From NCBI GenBank assembly GCA_037974665.1, contig CM075767.1, forward strand, positions 29,785,498 through 29,849,497: a stretch of 64,000 nucleotides of DNA, given 5' to 3'. Below are positions 12,440 through 24,523 of the stretch, in pieces (the first letter of the stretch is position 1; every line of letters begins with the position of its first letter). Position numbers and translations under genes: made by a program. The stretch is from Ehretia macrophylla. Lineage: Eukaryota; Streptophyta; Magnoliopsida; Boraginales; Ehretiaceae. Under the pieces are notes generated by a model. It had not been told where the DNA came from and ran no database searches. It saw nothing but the letters and a program-made list of their open reading frames with translations.

Positions 12440-12559
12440 GGGGGTGCAACACGAGGACTTCCCAGGGGGTCACCCATCCTAGTGCTACTCTCGCCCAAGC
12501 ACGCTTAACTTCGGAGTTCTGATAGGATCCGGTGCATTAGTGCTGGTATGATCGCACCC
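12440..12559 (-). rRNA. 5S rRNA gene, copy 19
   Basis: T76C and C36T only, identical to copies 9 and 14. Confidence 0.97.
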
Positions 12560-13110
12560 GTCATGTTGAGGGCACAATTCCTTTATTTGTTGATGGTTCA
12601 CAGTCCCAGCCTAGAGAGATGGCCCATTCAAAAGTCCCAATGGGCTTAACGATAACCCATATGCTTCAACGCAACATCCTAGCAAGATGTGATATCGACA
12701 CATTGTAGGGCCCCCTAATGTCCTGCGAGTATGGTAGTCGTCCTTTTAACAGCTCACGACGTACGATTCGGGACGAAAAAACAGAGCAAAAGAAGAAAAG
12801 TGGCCTGAAACTGATGAAACTTTCAATTTTGGGCTCCAATAATGGGCACATCGAGCAAGCTGGCTGCCACCGTCCTAGAGCTCTCAGAGAGCTTTGCAAC
12901 GGTATGCTGTGCGCCGCGTAACTCCATGCGGATCAAAATTTATGGGCACCGGAGCGAAAGAGACCTGGTCACAAGCCCTACGCCCTCGATTTGCAGGCCC
13001 GGCCTCTACGTGAAGCGAAGTTGTCTTGATCATTGTTCCTTGGGATTCGGTAATAGAAATTTGGTGGATAAAGTATCTTGGCAACGCTAACAAGGGAAAA
13101 AAATTGAAAA

Positions 13111-13230
13111 GGGGGTGCAAAACGAGGACTTCCGAATGGGTCACCCATGCTAGTACTACTCTCGCCCAAGCACGCTTAACTTTAGAGTTCTGATAGGATC
13201 CGGTGCATTAGTGCTGGTATGATCGCACCC
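13111..13230 (-). rRNA. 5S rRNA gene, copy 20 (degenerate)
   Basis: It has the same eight changes as copy 15. The C-box end (94, 95, 97) and the 47/48 CpG are altered. Confidence 0.92.
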
Positions 13231-13785
13231 GTCATGTTGAGGGCACAATTCCTTTATTTGTTAATGGTTCACAGTCCTAGCCTAGAGAGATGGCCGATTC
13301 AAAAGGCCCAATGTGCTTAACAACAACCCATCCGCTTCAACAACGCAGCATCCTCGCAAGACGTGATATCGACACGTTATAAGGCCCTTTAATGTCCCGC
13401 GAGTAAGGTTGTCGTCCTTTTAACAATTCACGACATACGATCCGGGAAGAAAAAATGGAGCAAAAGATGAAAAGTTGCCTGAAACTGATGAAAACATTCG
13501 ATTTTGGGCTCCAAAAAGGGCACAGCGAGCAAGCTCACTGCCCCCTTCGTAGAGCTATCGGAGAGCTTTACAACAGTATGCTGTACACCGCGTAACTCCT
13601 TACAGATCAAAAGTTATGGGCATCAGAGCAACGAAGACCTGGTCACAAGCCCTACGCCCTCGGTTTGGGGCCTAGCTTCCACGTGAAGTGAAGTTGTCTT
13701 GCCCAAGATGCCGTGGGATTCGATAATAGAAATGTGGTGGATAAAGTATCTTGGCAACCCAAATCAGAGAAAAAAAATTGAAAAG

Positions 13786-13905
13786 GGGGGTGCGACACGA
13801 GGACATCCCAGGGGGTCACCCATCCTAGTACTACTCTCGCCCAAGCACGCTTAGCTTCGGAGTTCTGATGGAATCCGGTGCATTAGTGCTGGTATGATCG
13901 CACCC
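13786..13905 (-). rRNA. 5S rRNA gene, copy 21
   Basis: T112C, A101T, T53C and C34T; third member of the copy 11/16 set. Confidence 0.95.
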
Positions 13906-14462
13906 GTCATGTTGAGGGCATAATTCCTTTATGTGTTTATGGTTCACAGTCCCAGCCTAGAGAGATGGCCAATTCAAAAGGCCCAATGGGCTTAACGATA
14001 ACCTATCTGCTTCAACAACGCAGCATCCTAGCAAGACGTGATATCGACGCATTGTAGGTTCCCCTAATGTCCCGCGAGTAAGGTTGTCGTCCTTTTAAAA
14101 GCTCACGACGTACAATCCTGGATGAAAAAACAGAGTACATGAAAAAAAGTGTCCTGAAACTAATGAAAACATTCGATTTTGGGCTCCAAAAATGGGTACA
14201 ACGAGAAAGCTGGCTGCCCCTGTCGTAGAGCTTTCAAAGAGCTTTACAATGGTATGTTGTACACCGCGTAACTCCTTACGGATCAAACGTTATGGGCACC
14301 GGAGCAACGAAGACCTGGTCACAAGCCCTACGCCCTCGGTTTGCGGGCCCAGCCTCCACGTGAAGTGAAGTTTTCTTGCCCAAGATGCCGTGGGATTCGA
14401 TAATAGAAATGTGGTGGATAAAGTATCTTGGCAACCCAAATCAGAGAAAAAAAATTGAAAAA

Positions 14463-14582
14463 GGGGGTGCAACACGAGGACATCCCAGGGGGTCACCCAT
14501 CCTAGTACTACTCTCGCCCAAGCACGCTTAACTTCGGAGTTTTGATGGGATCCGGTGAATTAGTGCCGGTATGATCGCACCC
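14463..14582 (-). rRNA. 5S rRNA gene, copy 22
   Basis: A101T, G41A, G25T and A16G; third member of the copy 12/17 set. Confidence 0.95.
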
Positions 14583-15139
14583 GTCATGTTGAGGGCACAA
14601 TTCCTTTATGTGTTAACGGCTCACAGTCCCAACCTAGAAAGATGGCCAATTAAAAAAGCCCAATGGGCTTAACGATAACCCATCTACTTCAACAACGCAG
14701 CATCCTAGAAAGACATGATATTGACGCGTTGTAGGCCCCCTAATGTCCCGCGAGTAAGGTTGTCATCCTTTTAATAGCTCACGACGTACGATCCGGGATG
14801 AAAAAACACAGCAAAAGAAGAAAAATGGCCTGAAACTGTTGAAAATGTTCGATTTTGGGCTCCAAAAATGGGCACATAGAGCAAGCTGGCAGCCCCTACT
14901 GTAGAGCTCTCAGAGAGCTTTGGAACGGTATATTGTGCGCCGCGTAACTCCTTACGGATCAAAATTTATGGTCACCGGAGCGACGGAGACCTGGTCACAA
15001 GCCCTACGCCCTCGGTTTCTGGGCCCAGCCTCCACGTGAAGCGAAGTTGTCTTGCCCAAGGTGCCGTGGGATTCGATAATAGAAATGTGGTGGATAAAGT
15101 ATCTTGGCAACCCAAATCGAAGCAGAAAAAATTGAAAAG

Positions 15140-15259
15140 GGGGGTGCAACACGAGGACATCCCAGGCGGTCACCCATCCTAGTACTACTCTAGCCCAAGC
15201 ACGCTTAACTTCGGAGTTCTGATGGGATCCGGAGCATTAGTGCTGGTATGATCGCACCC
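15140..15259 (-). rRNA. 5S rRNA gene, copy 23
   Basis: It differs at A101T, C93G, G68T and A27T. It has the 101T allele like copy 8, unlike the middle partners 13 and 18. Confidence 0.95.
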
Positions 15260-15815
15260 GTCATATTGAGGGCACAATTCCTTTATGTGTTAACGGTTCA
15301 CAGTCCCAGCCTAGAGAGATGGCCAATTCAAAAGGCCCAATGGGCTTAACGATAACCCATCTGCTTCAACAACGCAACATCCTAGCAAGAGAGATATCGA
15401 CGCGTTGTAGGGCCCCCTAATGTCCCGCGAGTATGATTGTTGTCCTTTTAACAGCTCACGACCTACGATTCGGGATGAAAAAATAGTGCAAAAGAAGAAA
15501 CGTAGCCTGACACTGATGAAAACGTTCGATTTTGGGCTCCAAAAATGGGCAAAACGGGCAAGCTGGTTGCCCCTCTCCTAGAGCTCTCAGAGAGCTTTGC
15601 AACGGTATGCTGTGCGCCGCGTAACTCCTTACGGATCAAAAGTTATGGGCACCGGAGTGACAGAGACCTGGTCACAAGCCCTACACCCTCGATTTGCAGG
15701 CCCAGCCTCTACGTGAAGCGAAGTTGTCTTGACCATTGTTCCGTGGGATTCGGTGATAGAAATTTGGTGGACAAACTATCTTGGCAAACCTAACAAGGGC
15801 AAAAAAATTTGAAAA

Positions 15816-15935
15816 GGGGGTACAACACGAGGACTTCCCAGGGGGTCACCCATCCTAGTGCTACTCTCGCCCAAGCACGCTTAACTTCAGAGTTTTGATA
15901 GGATCCGGTGCATTAGTGCTGGTATGATCGCACCC
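15816..15935 (-). rRNA. 5S rRNA gene, copy 24
   Basis: It belongs to the T76C/C36T class with added C114T, C47T and G41A. It is the most changed member of the copy 9/14/19 set. Confidence 0.95.
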
Positions 15936-16486
15936 GTCATGTTGAGGGCACAATTCCTTTATTTGTTAATGGTTCACAGTCCCAGCCTAGAGAGATGGCC
16001 CATTCAAAAGGCCCAATGGGCTTAACGATAACCCATATGCTTCAACGCAACATCCTAGCAAGATGTGATATCGACACATTGTAGGGCCCCCTAATGTCCT
16101 GCGAGTATGGTAGTCGTCCTTTTAACAGCTCACGACGTACGATTCGGGACGAAAAAATAGATCAAAAGAAGAAAAGTGGCCTGAAACTGATGAAACTTTC
16201 AATTTTGGGCTCCAATAATGGGCACAGCGAGCAAGCTGGCTGCCACCGTCCTAGAGCTCTCAGAGAGCTTTGCAACGGTATGCTGTGCGCCGCGTAACTC
16301 CATGCGGATCAAAATTTATGGGCACCGGAGCGAAAGAGACCTGGTCACAAGCCCTACGCCCTCGATTTGCAGGCCCGGCCTCTACGTGAAGCGAAGTTGT
16401 CTTGATCATTGCTCCTTGGGATTCGGTAATAGAAATTTGGTGGATAAAGTATCTTGGCAACCCTAACAAGGGAAAAAAATTGAAAA

Positions 16487-16606
16487 GGGGGTGCAACACG
16501 AGGACTTCCGAAGGGGTCACCCATGCTAGTACTACTCTCGCCCAAGCACGCTTAACTTCGGAGTTCTGATAGGATCCGGTGCATTAGTGCTGGTATGATC
16601 GCTCCC
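16487..16606 (-). rRNA. 5S rRNA gene, copy 25
   Basis: It differs at G97C, C95T, G82C, C36T and T4A. T4A breaks a pair in the terminal helix formed with the 3' end. It is the last gene inside the 3,376-bp repeat. Confidence 0.94.
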
Positions 16607-17163
16607 GTCATGTTGAGGGCACAATTCCTTTATTTGTTAATGGTTCACAGTCCTAGCCTAGAGAGATGGCCGATTCAAAAGGCCCAATGTGCTTAACAAC
16701 AACCCATCCGCTTCAACAACGCAGCCTCCTCGCAAGACGTGATATCGACACGTTGTAAGGCCCTTTAATGTCCCGCGAGTAAGGTTGTCGTCCTTTTAAT
16801 AATTCATGACGTACGATCCGGGACAAAAAAATAGAGCAAAAGAAGAAAAGTGGCCTGAAACTTATGAAAACATTCCATTTTGGGCTCCAAAAAGGGCACA
16901 GCGAGCAAGCTCACTGCCCCCTTCGTAGAGCTATCGGAGAGCTTTACAACGGTATGCTGTACACTGCGTAACTCATTACGGATCAAAAGTTATAGGCACC
17001 GGAGCAACGAAGACTTGGTCACAAGCCATACGCCCTCGGTTTGCGGGCCCAGTCTCCACGTGAAGTGAAGTTGTCTTGCCCAAGATGCCGTGGGATTCGA
17101 TAATAGAAATGTGGTAGATCAAGTATCTTGGCAACCCAAATCAGAGAAAAAAAAATTGAAAAG

Positions 17164-17283
17164 GGGGGTGCAACACGAGGACATCCCAGGGGGTCACCCA
17201 TCCTAGTATTACTCTCGCCCAAGCACGCTTAACTTCGGAGTTCTGATGGAATCCGGTGCATTAGTGCTGGTATGATCGCACCC
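17164..17283 (-). rRNA. 5S rRNA gene, copy 26
   Basis: A101T, G75A and C34T. It is related to copy 11 through C34T but outside the exact higher-order repeat. Confidence 0.96.
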
Positions 17284-17841
17284 GTCATGATGAGGGCACA
17301 ATTCCTTTATGTGTTAACGGCTCACAGTCCCAACATAGAGAGATGGCCAATTAAAAACACCCAATGGGCTTAACGATAACCCATCTACTTCAACAACACA
17401 GCATCCTAGAAAGACATGATATCGACGCGTTGTAGGGCCCCCTAATGTCCCGCGAGTAAGGTTGTCGTCCTTTTAACAGCTCACGACGTACGATCTAGGA
17501 TGAAAAAACATAGCAAAAGAAGAAAAGTGGCCTGAAACTGTTGAAAATGTTCGATTTTGGGCTCCAAAAATGGGCACAGCGAGCAAGCTAGCTGCCTCTG
17601 TCGTAGAGCTCTCAAAGAGCTTTGCAACGGTATGTTGTGCGCCGCATAACTCCTAACGGATCAAAAGTTATGGTCACCGGAGCGATGGAGACCTGGTCAC
17701 AAGCCTTACGCCCTCGGTTTATGGGCCCAGCCTCCATGTGAAGCGAAGTTATCTTGCCCAAGGTGCCGTGGGATTCAATAATAGAAATGTGGTGGATAAA
17801 GTATCTTGGCAACCCAAATCGGAGCAGAAAAAATTGTAAAG

Positions 17842-17961
17842 CGGGGTGCAACACGAGGACATCCCAGGCGGTCACCCATCCTAGTACTACTCTCGCCCAA
17901 GCACGCTTAACTTCGGAGTTCTGATGGGATCCGGAGCATTAGTGCTGGTATGATCGCACCC
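17842..17961 (-). rRNA. 5S rRNA gene, copy 27
   Basis: A101T, C93G and A27T. It is a relative of copy 8 without the G68T change, so its intermediate element is intact. The G run at the 3' boundary is broken by a C at 17842. Confidence 0.96.
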
Positions 17962-18517
17962 GTCATGTTGAGGGCACAATTCCATTATGTGTTAACGGTT
18001 CACAGTCTCAGCCTAGAGAGATGACCAATTCAAAAGGCCCAATGGGCTTAACGATTACCCATCTGCTTCAACAACGCAACATCCTAGCAAGAGTGATATC
18101 GACGCGTTGTAGGGAACCCTAATGTCCCGCGAGTATGGTTGTCATCGTTTTAACAGCTCACGACGTACGATTCAGGACGAAAAAACAGACCTAAAGAAGA
18201 AAAGTGTCCTGAAACTGATGAAAATGTTCGATTTTGGGCTCAAAAAATGGGAAAAGCGAGCAAGCTAGCTGCCCCTGTCCTAGAGCTCTCAGAGAGCTTT
18301 GCAACGGTATGCAGTGCGCCGCGTAACTCCTTACGGATCAAAAGTTATGGGCACCAGAGCGACAGAGACCTGGTCACAAGCCTTACGCCCTCGATTTGCA
18401 GGCCCAGCCTCTACGTGAAGCGAAGTATTCTTGACCATTTTTCTGTGGGATTCGGTAATAGAAATTTGGTGGATCAACTATCTTGGCAAACCTAACAAGG
18501 GCAAAAAAAATTGAAAA

Positions 18518-18637
18518 GGGGGTGCAACACGAGGACTTGCCAAGGGGTCACCCATCCTAGTACTACTCTCGCCCAAGCACGCTTAACTTCGGAGTTCTGA
18601 TAGGATCCGGTGCATTAGTGCTGGTATGATCGCACCC
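18518..18637 (-). rRNA. 5S rRNA gene, copy 28
   Basis: G99C, C95T and C36T. It is the last gene with the C36T allele and the TTTATTTGTTA upstream form in the left part of the window. The unit to its right has an 87-bp spacer deletion. Confidence 0.96.
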
Positions 18638-19083
18638 GTCATGTTGAGGGCACAATTCCTTTATTTGTTAACGGTTCACAGTCCCAGCCTAGAGAGATGG
18701 CCCATTCAAAAGGCCCAATGCGCATAACGACAACCCATCCGCTTAAACAACGCAGCATCCTCACAAGACTTGATATCGACTTGTTGTAGGGCCCTCTAAT
18801 GTCCTGCGAGTAAGGTTGTCGTCCTTTTAACAGCTCACGACGTACGATCTGGGATGAAAAAATAGAGCAGAAGAAGAAAAGTGGCCTGAAACTGGTGAAA
18901 ATGTTCGATGTTGGGCTCCAAAAAGGGCACAGCGAGCAAGCTCACTGCCCCCTTCGTAGAGCTGTCGGAGAGCTTTGAAACGGTATGCTGTACACCGTAT
19001 AACTCCTTACGGATCAAAAGTTATAGGCACCGGAGCAACGAAGACCTGGTCACAAGCCCTACGCCCTCGGTTTGCGGGCCCAG

Positions 19084-19085
19084 CC
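19084..19085. other. 87-bp spacer deletion junction
   Basis: GGGCCCAGCC is followed directly by AGAGCAAAGAAAATTG. The usual stretch from TCCACGTGAAG through CTTGGCAACCC is missing, shortening this unit to 589 bp. The deletion removes the 3'-flanking spacer of copy 29 but leaves its T-run terminator. Confidence 0.88.
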
Positions 19086-19106
19086 AGAGCAAAGAAAATT
19101 GAAAAG

Positions 19107-19226
19107 GGGAGTGCAACACGAGGACATCCCAGGGGGTCACCCATCCTAGTACTACTCTCGCCCAAGCACGCCTAACTTCGGAGTTCTGATGGGATCCGGA
19201 GCATTAGTGCTGGTATGATCGCACCC
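19107..19226 (-). rRNA. 5S rRNA gene, copy 29
   Basis: C117T, A101T, A55G (A box) and A27T. Its 3' flank is shortened by the 87-bp deletion but still has an interrupted T run for termination. Confidence 0.94.
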
Positions 19227-19784
19227 GTCATGTTGAGGGCACAATTCCTACATGTGTTAACGGTTCACAGTCCCAGCCTAGAGAGATGGCCCATTCAAAA
19301 GGCCCAATAGGCTTAACGACAACCCATCCGCTTCAACAACGCAGCATCCTGGGAAGACGTGATATCGACACGTTGTAGGGCCCTCTAATGTCTTGCGAGT
19401 AAGGTTGTCGCCCTTTTAACAGCTCACGACGTACGATCCGGGACAGAAAAACAGAGCAAAAGAAGAAAAGTGGCCTGAAACTGATGAAAACGTTTGATTT
19501 GGGGCTCCAAAAAGGGCACATCGAGCAAGCTCGTTGCCACCTTAGTAGAGCTGTCAGAGAGCTTTGCAACGGTATGCTGTGCACCGCGTAACTCCTTACG
19601 GATCAGAAGTTATGGGCACCGGAGCGACGGAGACTTCGTCATAAGCCCTACACCCTCAGTTTGCGGGCCCGGCCTCCACGTGAAGCGAAGTTGTCTTGCC
19701 CAAGGTGCCGTGGAATTCCATAATAGAAATGTGGTTGATAAAGTATCTTGGCAACCCAAACCGGAGACAAAAAAAATTGAAAAG

Positions 19785-19904
19785 GGGGGTGGAACACGAG
19801 GACATCCCAGGGGGTCACCCATCCTAGCACTACTCTCGCCCGAGCATGCTTAACTTCGGAGTTCTGATGGGATCCGGTGCATTAGTGCTGGTATGATCGC
19901 ACCC
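19785..19904 (-). rRNA. 5S rRNA gene, copy 30
   Basis: G113C, A101T, A77G, T63C and G58A. The last two lie in the A box. Confidence 0.94.
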
Positions 19905-20461
19905 GTCATGTTGAGGGCACAATTCTTTTATGTGTTAATGGTTCACAGTCCAAGCCTAGAGAGATGGCCAATTCAGAAGGCCCAATGGGCTTAACGACAA
20001 CCCATCCACTTCAACAACGCAGGATCCTCGCAAGACATCATATCGACAAATTGTAGGGCCCTTTAATGTCCTGCGAGTAAGGTTGTCGTCCTTTTAACAG
20101 CTCACGACGTATGATCCGGGACGGAAAAACAGACCAAAAGAAGAAAAATGGCCTGAAACTGATGAAAAGGTTTGATTTGGGGCTCCATAAATAGCACATC
20201 GAGCAAGCTCGCTGCCCCCTTCGTAGAGCTGTCGGAGAGCTTTGCAAGGGTATGCTGTGCACCGTGTAACTCCTTACGGATCAAAAGTTATGGGCACCGG
20301 AGCGACGGAGACCTGGTCATAAGCCCTACGCCCTCGGTTTGTGGGCCTGGCCTGCACGTGAAGCGAAGTTGTCTTGCCCAAGGTGCCGTGGGATTCGATA
20401 ATAGAAATGTGGTGGATAAAGTATCTTGGCAACCCAAATCAGAGAAAAAAAAATTGAAAAG

Positions 20462-20581
20462 GGGGGTGCAACACGAGGACATCCCATGGGGTCACCCATC
20501 CTAGTACTACTCTCGCCCAAGCACGCTTAACTTAGGAGTTCTGATGGGATCCAGTGGATTAGTGCTGGTATGATCGCACCC
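20462..20581 (-). rRNA. 5S rRNA gene, copy 31
   Basis: A101T, C95A, G48T, C29T and G25C. Confidence 0.94.
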
Positions 20582-21138
20582 GTCATGCTGAGGGCACAAT
20601 TCCTCTATGTGTTAACGGCTCACAGTCCCAACATAGAGAGATGGCCAATTAAAAAAGCCCAATGGGCTTAACGATAACCCATCTACTTCAACAACGCAGC
20701 ATCCTAAAAAGACATTATATCGACGCGTTGTAGGGTCCCCTAATGTCCCGCAAGGAAGGTTGTCGTCCTTTTTACAGCTCACGACGTATGATCCGGGATG
20801 AAAAAACAGGGCAAAATAAGAAAAGTAGCCTGAAACTAATGAAAACGTTCAATTTTGGGCTCCAAAAACGGCCACAGCGAGCAAGCTGCCTGCCTCTGTC
20901 GTAGTGCTCTCAGAGAGCTTTGCAACTGTATGCTGTGCGCCACGTAACTCCTTATGAATCAAAAGTTTTGGGCACCGGAGCGACGGAGACATGGTCACAA
21001 GCCCTACGCCCTCGGTTTGCGGGCCCAGCCTCTATGTGAAGCGAAGTTGTCTTGCCCAATGTTGCGTGGGATTCGATAAAAGAAATTTGGTTGATAAAGT
21101 ATCTTGGCAACCTTAACCAGGGCAAAAAAAATTGAAAA

Positions 21139-21258
21139 TAGGGTGCAACACGAGGACTTCCTAGGGGGTCAACCATCCTAGTACTACTCTCGCCCAAGCA
21201 CGCTTAACTTCAGAGTTCTGATGGGATCCGGTGCATTAGTGCTGGTATGATCGCACCC
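21139..21258 (-). rRNA. 5S rRNA gene, copy 32
   Basis: G97A, G87T (C box) and C47T. The A101 allele sits next to 101T neighbours. It corresponds to copy 39 seven units to the right. Confidence 0.95.
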
Positions 21259-21815
21259 GTCATGTGGACGGCACAATTCCTTTATTTGTTAACGGTTCAC
21301 AGTCCCATCCTAGAGAGATGGCCCACTCAAAAGGTCCAACGGGCTTAACGACAACCCATCCGCTTCCACAACGTAACAACCACGCAAGAAGTGATATCGA
21401 CACTTTGTAGGGCCCTCTAATGTCCCGTGATTAAAGTTGTCGTCCTTTTAACAGCTCACGACGTACGATCTAGGACGAAAAAATAGGGCAAAAGAAGAAA
21501 AGTGGCCTGAAACTGATGAAAATGTTCGATTTTGGGCTCCAAAAATAGGCATAGCGAACAACCTAGCTACCCCATCGTAGAGCTCTCAGAGAGCTTTGCA
21601 ACTGTATGCTGTGCGCCGCATAACTCCTTACGGATCAAAAGTTATGGGCACCGGAGCAACGGAGACCTGGTCACAAGCCCTACGCCCTTGGTTTACGGGC
21701 CCAGCCTCCGCGTGAAGCGAAGTTGACTTGCCCAAGGTGCCGTGGGATTCGATAGTAGAAATGTGGTGGATAAAGTATCTTGGCAACCCAAACCGGAGCA
21801 AAAAAAATTTTAAAA

Positions 21816-21935
21816 GAGGGTGCAACACGAGGACATCCCACAGGGTCACCCATCCTGGTACTACTCTCGCCCAAGCACACTTTACTTCGGAGTGCTGATG
21901 GGATCCGGTGCATTAGTGCTGGCATGATCGTACCC
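21816..21935 (-). rRNA. 5S rRNA gene, copy 33 (degenerate)
   Basis: A101T, C95G, C94T, T79C, C57T, T53A, A42C, A13G and G5A. Two A-box changes make activity unlikely. It corresponds to copy 40. Confidence 0.92.
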
Positions 21936-22491
21936 GTCATGTTGAGGGCATAATTCCTTTATGTGTTAACTGTTCACAGTCCCAACATAGAGAGATGGCC
22001 AATTCAAAAGGCCCAATGGGCTTAACGATAACCCATCTGTTTCAACAATGCCGCATCTTAGCAAGACGTGATATTGACACATTGTGGGGCCCCCTAATGT
22101 CCCGCGAGTAAAGTTGTCGTCCTTTTAACAGCACGCGACGTACGATTCGGGATGAAAATCAGAGCAAAAGAAGAAAAATGGCTTGAAACTGATGAAAACG
22201 TTCGATTTTTGGCACCAAAAATGGGCACAGTGAGCAAGCTAACAGCCCCCATCGTAGAGCTCTCAGAGAGATTTGCAACGGTATGCTGTGCGCCGCGTAA
22301 CTCCTTACGGATCAAAAGTTATGGGCACCGGAGCGACGGAGACCTGGTCAAAAGCCCTACGCCTCGGTTTGCGGGCCCAGCCTCCACGTGAAGCGAAGTT
22401 GTCTTGCCCAACGTGCCGTGGGATTCGATAATAGAAATGTGGTGGATAAAGTATCTTGGCAACCCAAACCGGAGCAAAAAAAATTTTAAAA

Positions 22492-22611
22492 GGGGGTGCA
22501 ACACGAGGACATCCCGCGGGGTCACCCATCCTAGTACTACTCTCGCCCAAGCACACTTAACTTCGGAGTGCTGATGGGATCCGGTGCATTAATGCTGGTA
22601 TGATCGTACCC
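22492..22611 (-). rRNA. 5S rRNA gene, copy 34
   Basis: A101T, T96C, C95G, C57T, A42C, C20T and G5A. It corresponds to copy 41. Confidence 0.93.
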
Positions 22612-23169
22612 GTCATGTTGAGGGCATAATTCCTTTATGTGTTAACTGTTCACAGTCCCAGCCTAGAGAGATGGCCAATTCAAAAGGCCCAATGGGCTTA
22701 ACGATCACCAATCTGCTTTAACAATGCAGCAATTTAGCAAGACGTGATATCGAAGCGTTGTAGGGCCCCATAATGTCCCGCGAGTAAGGTTGTTGTCCTT
22801 TTAACAGCTCACGACGTACGATCCGGGATGAAAAACAAGAGCAAAAGAAGAAAAGTGGCCAGAAATTGATGAAAACGTTCAATTTTGGGCTCCAACAATG
22901 GGCACAACGAGCAAGCTGGCTGCCCCAGTCGTAGAGCTCTTAGAGAGCTTTGCAACGGTATGTTGTACGCCGCGTAACTCCTTACGGATCAAAAGTTATG
23001 GGCACCGGAGCGACGGAGACATGGTCACAAGCCCTACGCCCTCGGTTTACGGGCTTAGCCTCCACGTGAGGCGAAGTTTTCTTGACCAAGGTGCTGTGGG
23101 ATTCGATAATAGAAATGTGGTGGATAAAGTATCTTGGCAACCCAAACCGGAGCAAAAAAAATTGAATAA

Positions 23170-23289
23170 GGGGGTGTAACACGAGGACAACACAGGGGGT
23201 CACCCATCCTAGTACTACTCTCGCCCAAGCACGCTTAACTTCGGAGTTCTGATGGGATCTGGTACATTAGTGCTGGTATGATCGCATCC
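23170..23289 (-). rRNA. 5S rRNA gene, copy 35
   Basis: G113A, A101T, A100T, G98T, G30A, C26T and G3A. G3A gives a GGATGC 5' end, a form known from other plants. Confidence 0.93.
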
Positions 23290-23845
23290 GTCATGTTGAG
23301 GGCACAATTCCTTTATTTGTTAACGGTTCACAGTCCCATCCTCGTGAGATGGCCCATTCAAAAGGCCCAATGGGCTTAACGACAACCCATCCGCTTCAAC
23401 AACGCAACATCCTCACAAGACATGATTTCGACGCGTTGTAGGCCCCCTAATGTCCCGCGAGTAAGGTTGTCGTCCTTTTAACAGCTCACGACGTACGACC
23501 GGGATGAAAAAAAAGAGCAAAGGAAGAAAAGTGGCCTGAAACTGATTAAAACCTTAGATTTTGGGCTCCAAAAATGGGCACAGCGAGCAAGCTGGCTGCC
23601 CCAGTCGTAGGGCTCTCAGAGAACTTTGCAACGGTATGCTGTGCGCCACGTAACTCCTTACGGATCAAAAGTTATGCGCACCGGAGCGACGGAGACCTGG
23701 TCACAAGCGCTACGCCCACGGTTTGCGGGCCCAGCCTCCATGTGAAGCGAAGCTGTCTTGCCCAAGGTGCCGTGGGATTCGATAATAGAAATGTGGTGGA
23801 TAAAGTATTTTGGCAACCCAAGCCGGAGAAAAAAAAATGGAAAAG

Positions 23846-23965
23846 GGGTGTGCAACACCAGGACATCCCAGGGGGTCGCCCATCCTAGTACTACTCTCGC
23901 CCAAGCACACTTAACTTCGGAGTTCTGATGGGATCCGGTGCATTAGTGTTGGTATGATCGCACCA
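23846..23965 (-). rRNA. 5S rRNA gene, copy 36
   Basis: C117A, C107G, A101T, T88C, C57T, G17A and G1T. The initiating G itself is replaced. It shares C117A, C107G, T88C and G17A with the next copy, so the two are tandem siblings. Confidence 0.92.
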
Positions 23966-24523
23966 GTCATGTTGAGGGCACAATTCCTTTATGTGTTAAC
24001 GGTTCACAGTCCTAGCCTAGAGAGATGGCCAATTCAAAAGGCCCAATGGGCTTAACGATAACCCATGTGCTTCAGCAACGCAGCATCCTAGGAAGACATG
24101 ATATCGACGCGTTGTAGGACCCCCTAATGTCCGGCGAGTAAGGTTGTCGTCCTTTTAACAACTCACGACGTACGATCCGGGACAAAAAAATAATGCAAAA
24201 GAAGAAAAATGGCCTGAAACTGATGAAAACGTTCGATTTTGGGCTCCAAAAATGGGCACAGCCAGCAAGCTGGCTGCCCCCGTCGTAGAGCTCTAAGAGA
24301 GATTTGCAACGGTATGCTGTGCGCCACGTAACTCCTTACGGATCAAAAGTTATGGGCACCGGAGCGACGGAGACCTGGTCACAAGCCCTACGCCCACGGT
24401 TTGCGGGCCCAGCCTCCATGTGAAGCGAAGTTGTCTTGCCGAAGGTGCCGTGGCATTCGATAATAGAAATGTGGTGGATAAAGTATCTTGGCAACCCAAG
24501 CCGGAGCAAAAAAAATGGAAAAG

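Larger units (their letters stand above)
11477..14852 (-). repeat. 3,376-bp higher-order repeat, copy 3
   Basis: It contains 5S copies 18-22 with the same private substitutions as copies 13-17 in the same order. Confidence 0.88.
4725..16750 (-). repeat. Five-unit higher-order repeat, period 3,376 bp, about 3.5 copies
   Basis: Gene 5' ends at 5807, 9183, 12559 and 15935 are exactly 3,376 bp apart, and so are those at 6478/9854/13230/16606, 7153/10529/13905, 7830/11206/14582 and 8507/11883/15259. Every private substitution recurs at this offset, for example C34T with T112C, G25T with A16G, and C93G with G68T. The second and third copies differ at only a few positions that I noticed. The left limit is about 4.7 kb and the right limit about 16.75 kb, where the sequence switches to that seen at 4.60-4.72 kb. 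Confidence 0.95.
14853..16750 (-). repeat. 3,376-bp higher-order repeat, partial copy 4
   Basis: It contains 5S copies 23-25. Identity to the other copies falls away at about 16.75 kb. Gene copy 25 already lacks the G110T and C94A changes of its partners. Confidence 0.8.

Noticed and set aside
4725..16750. Assembly artefact as the sole cause of the 3,376-bp repeat
   Set aside because: The copies carry scattered single-base differences and different 101 alleles (copies 8 and 23 against 13 and 18), which a simple duplicated contig would not show. Long reads would still be the decisive test.
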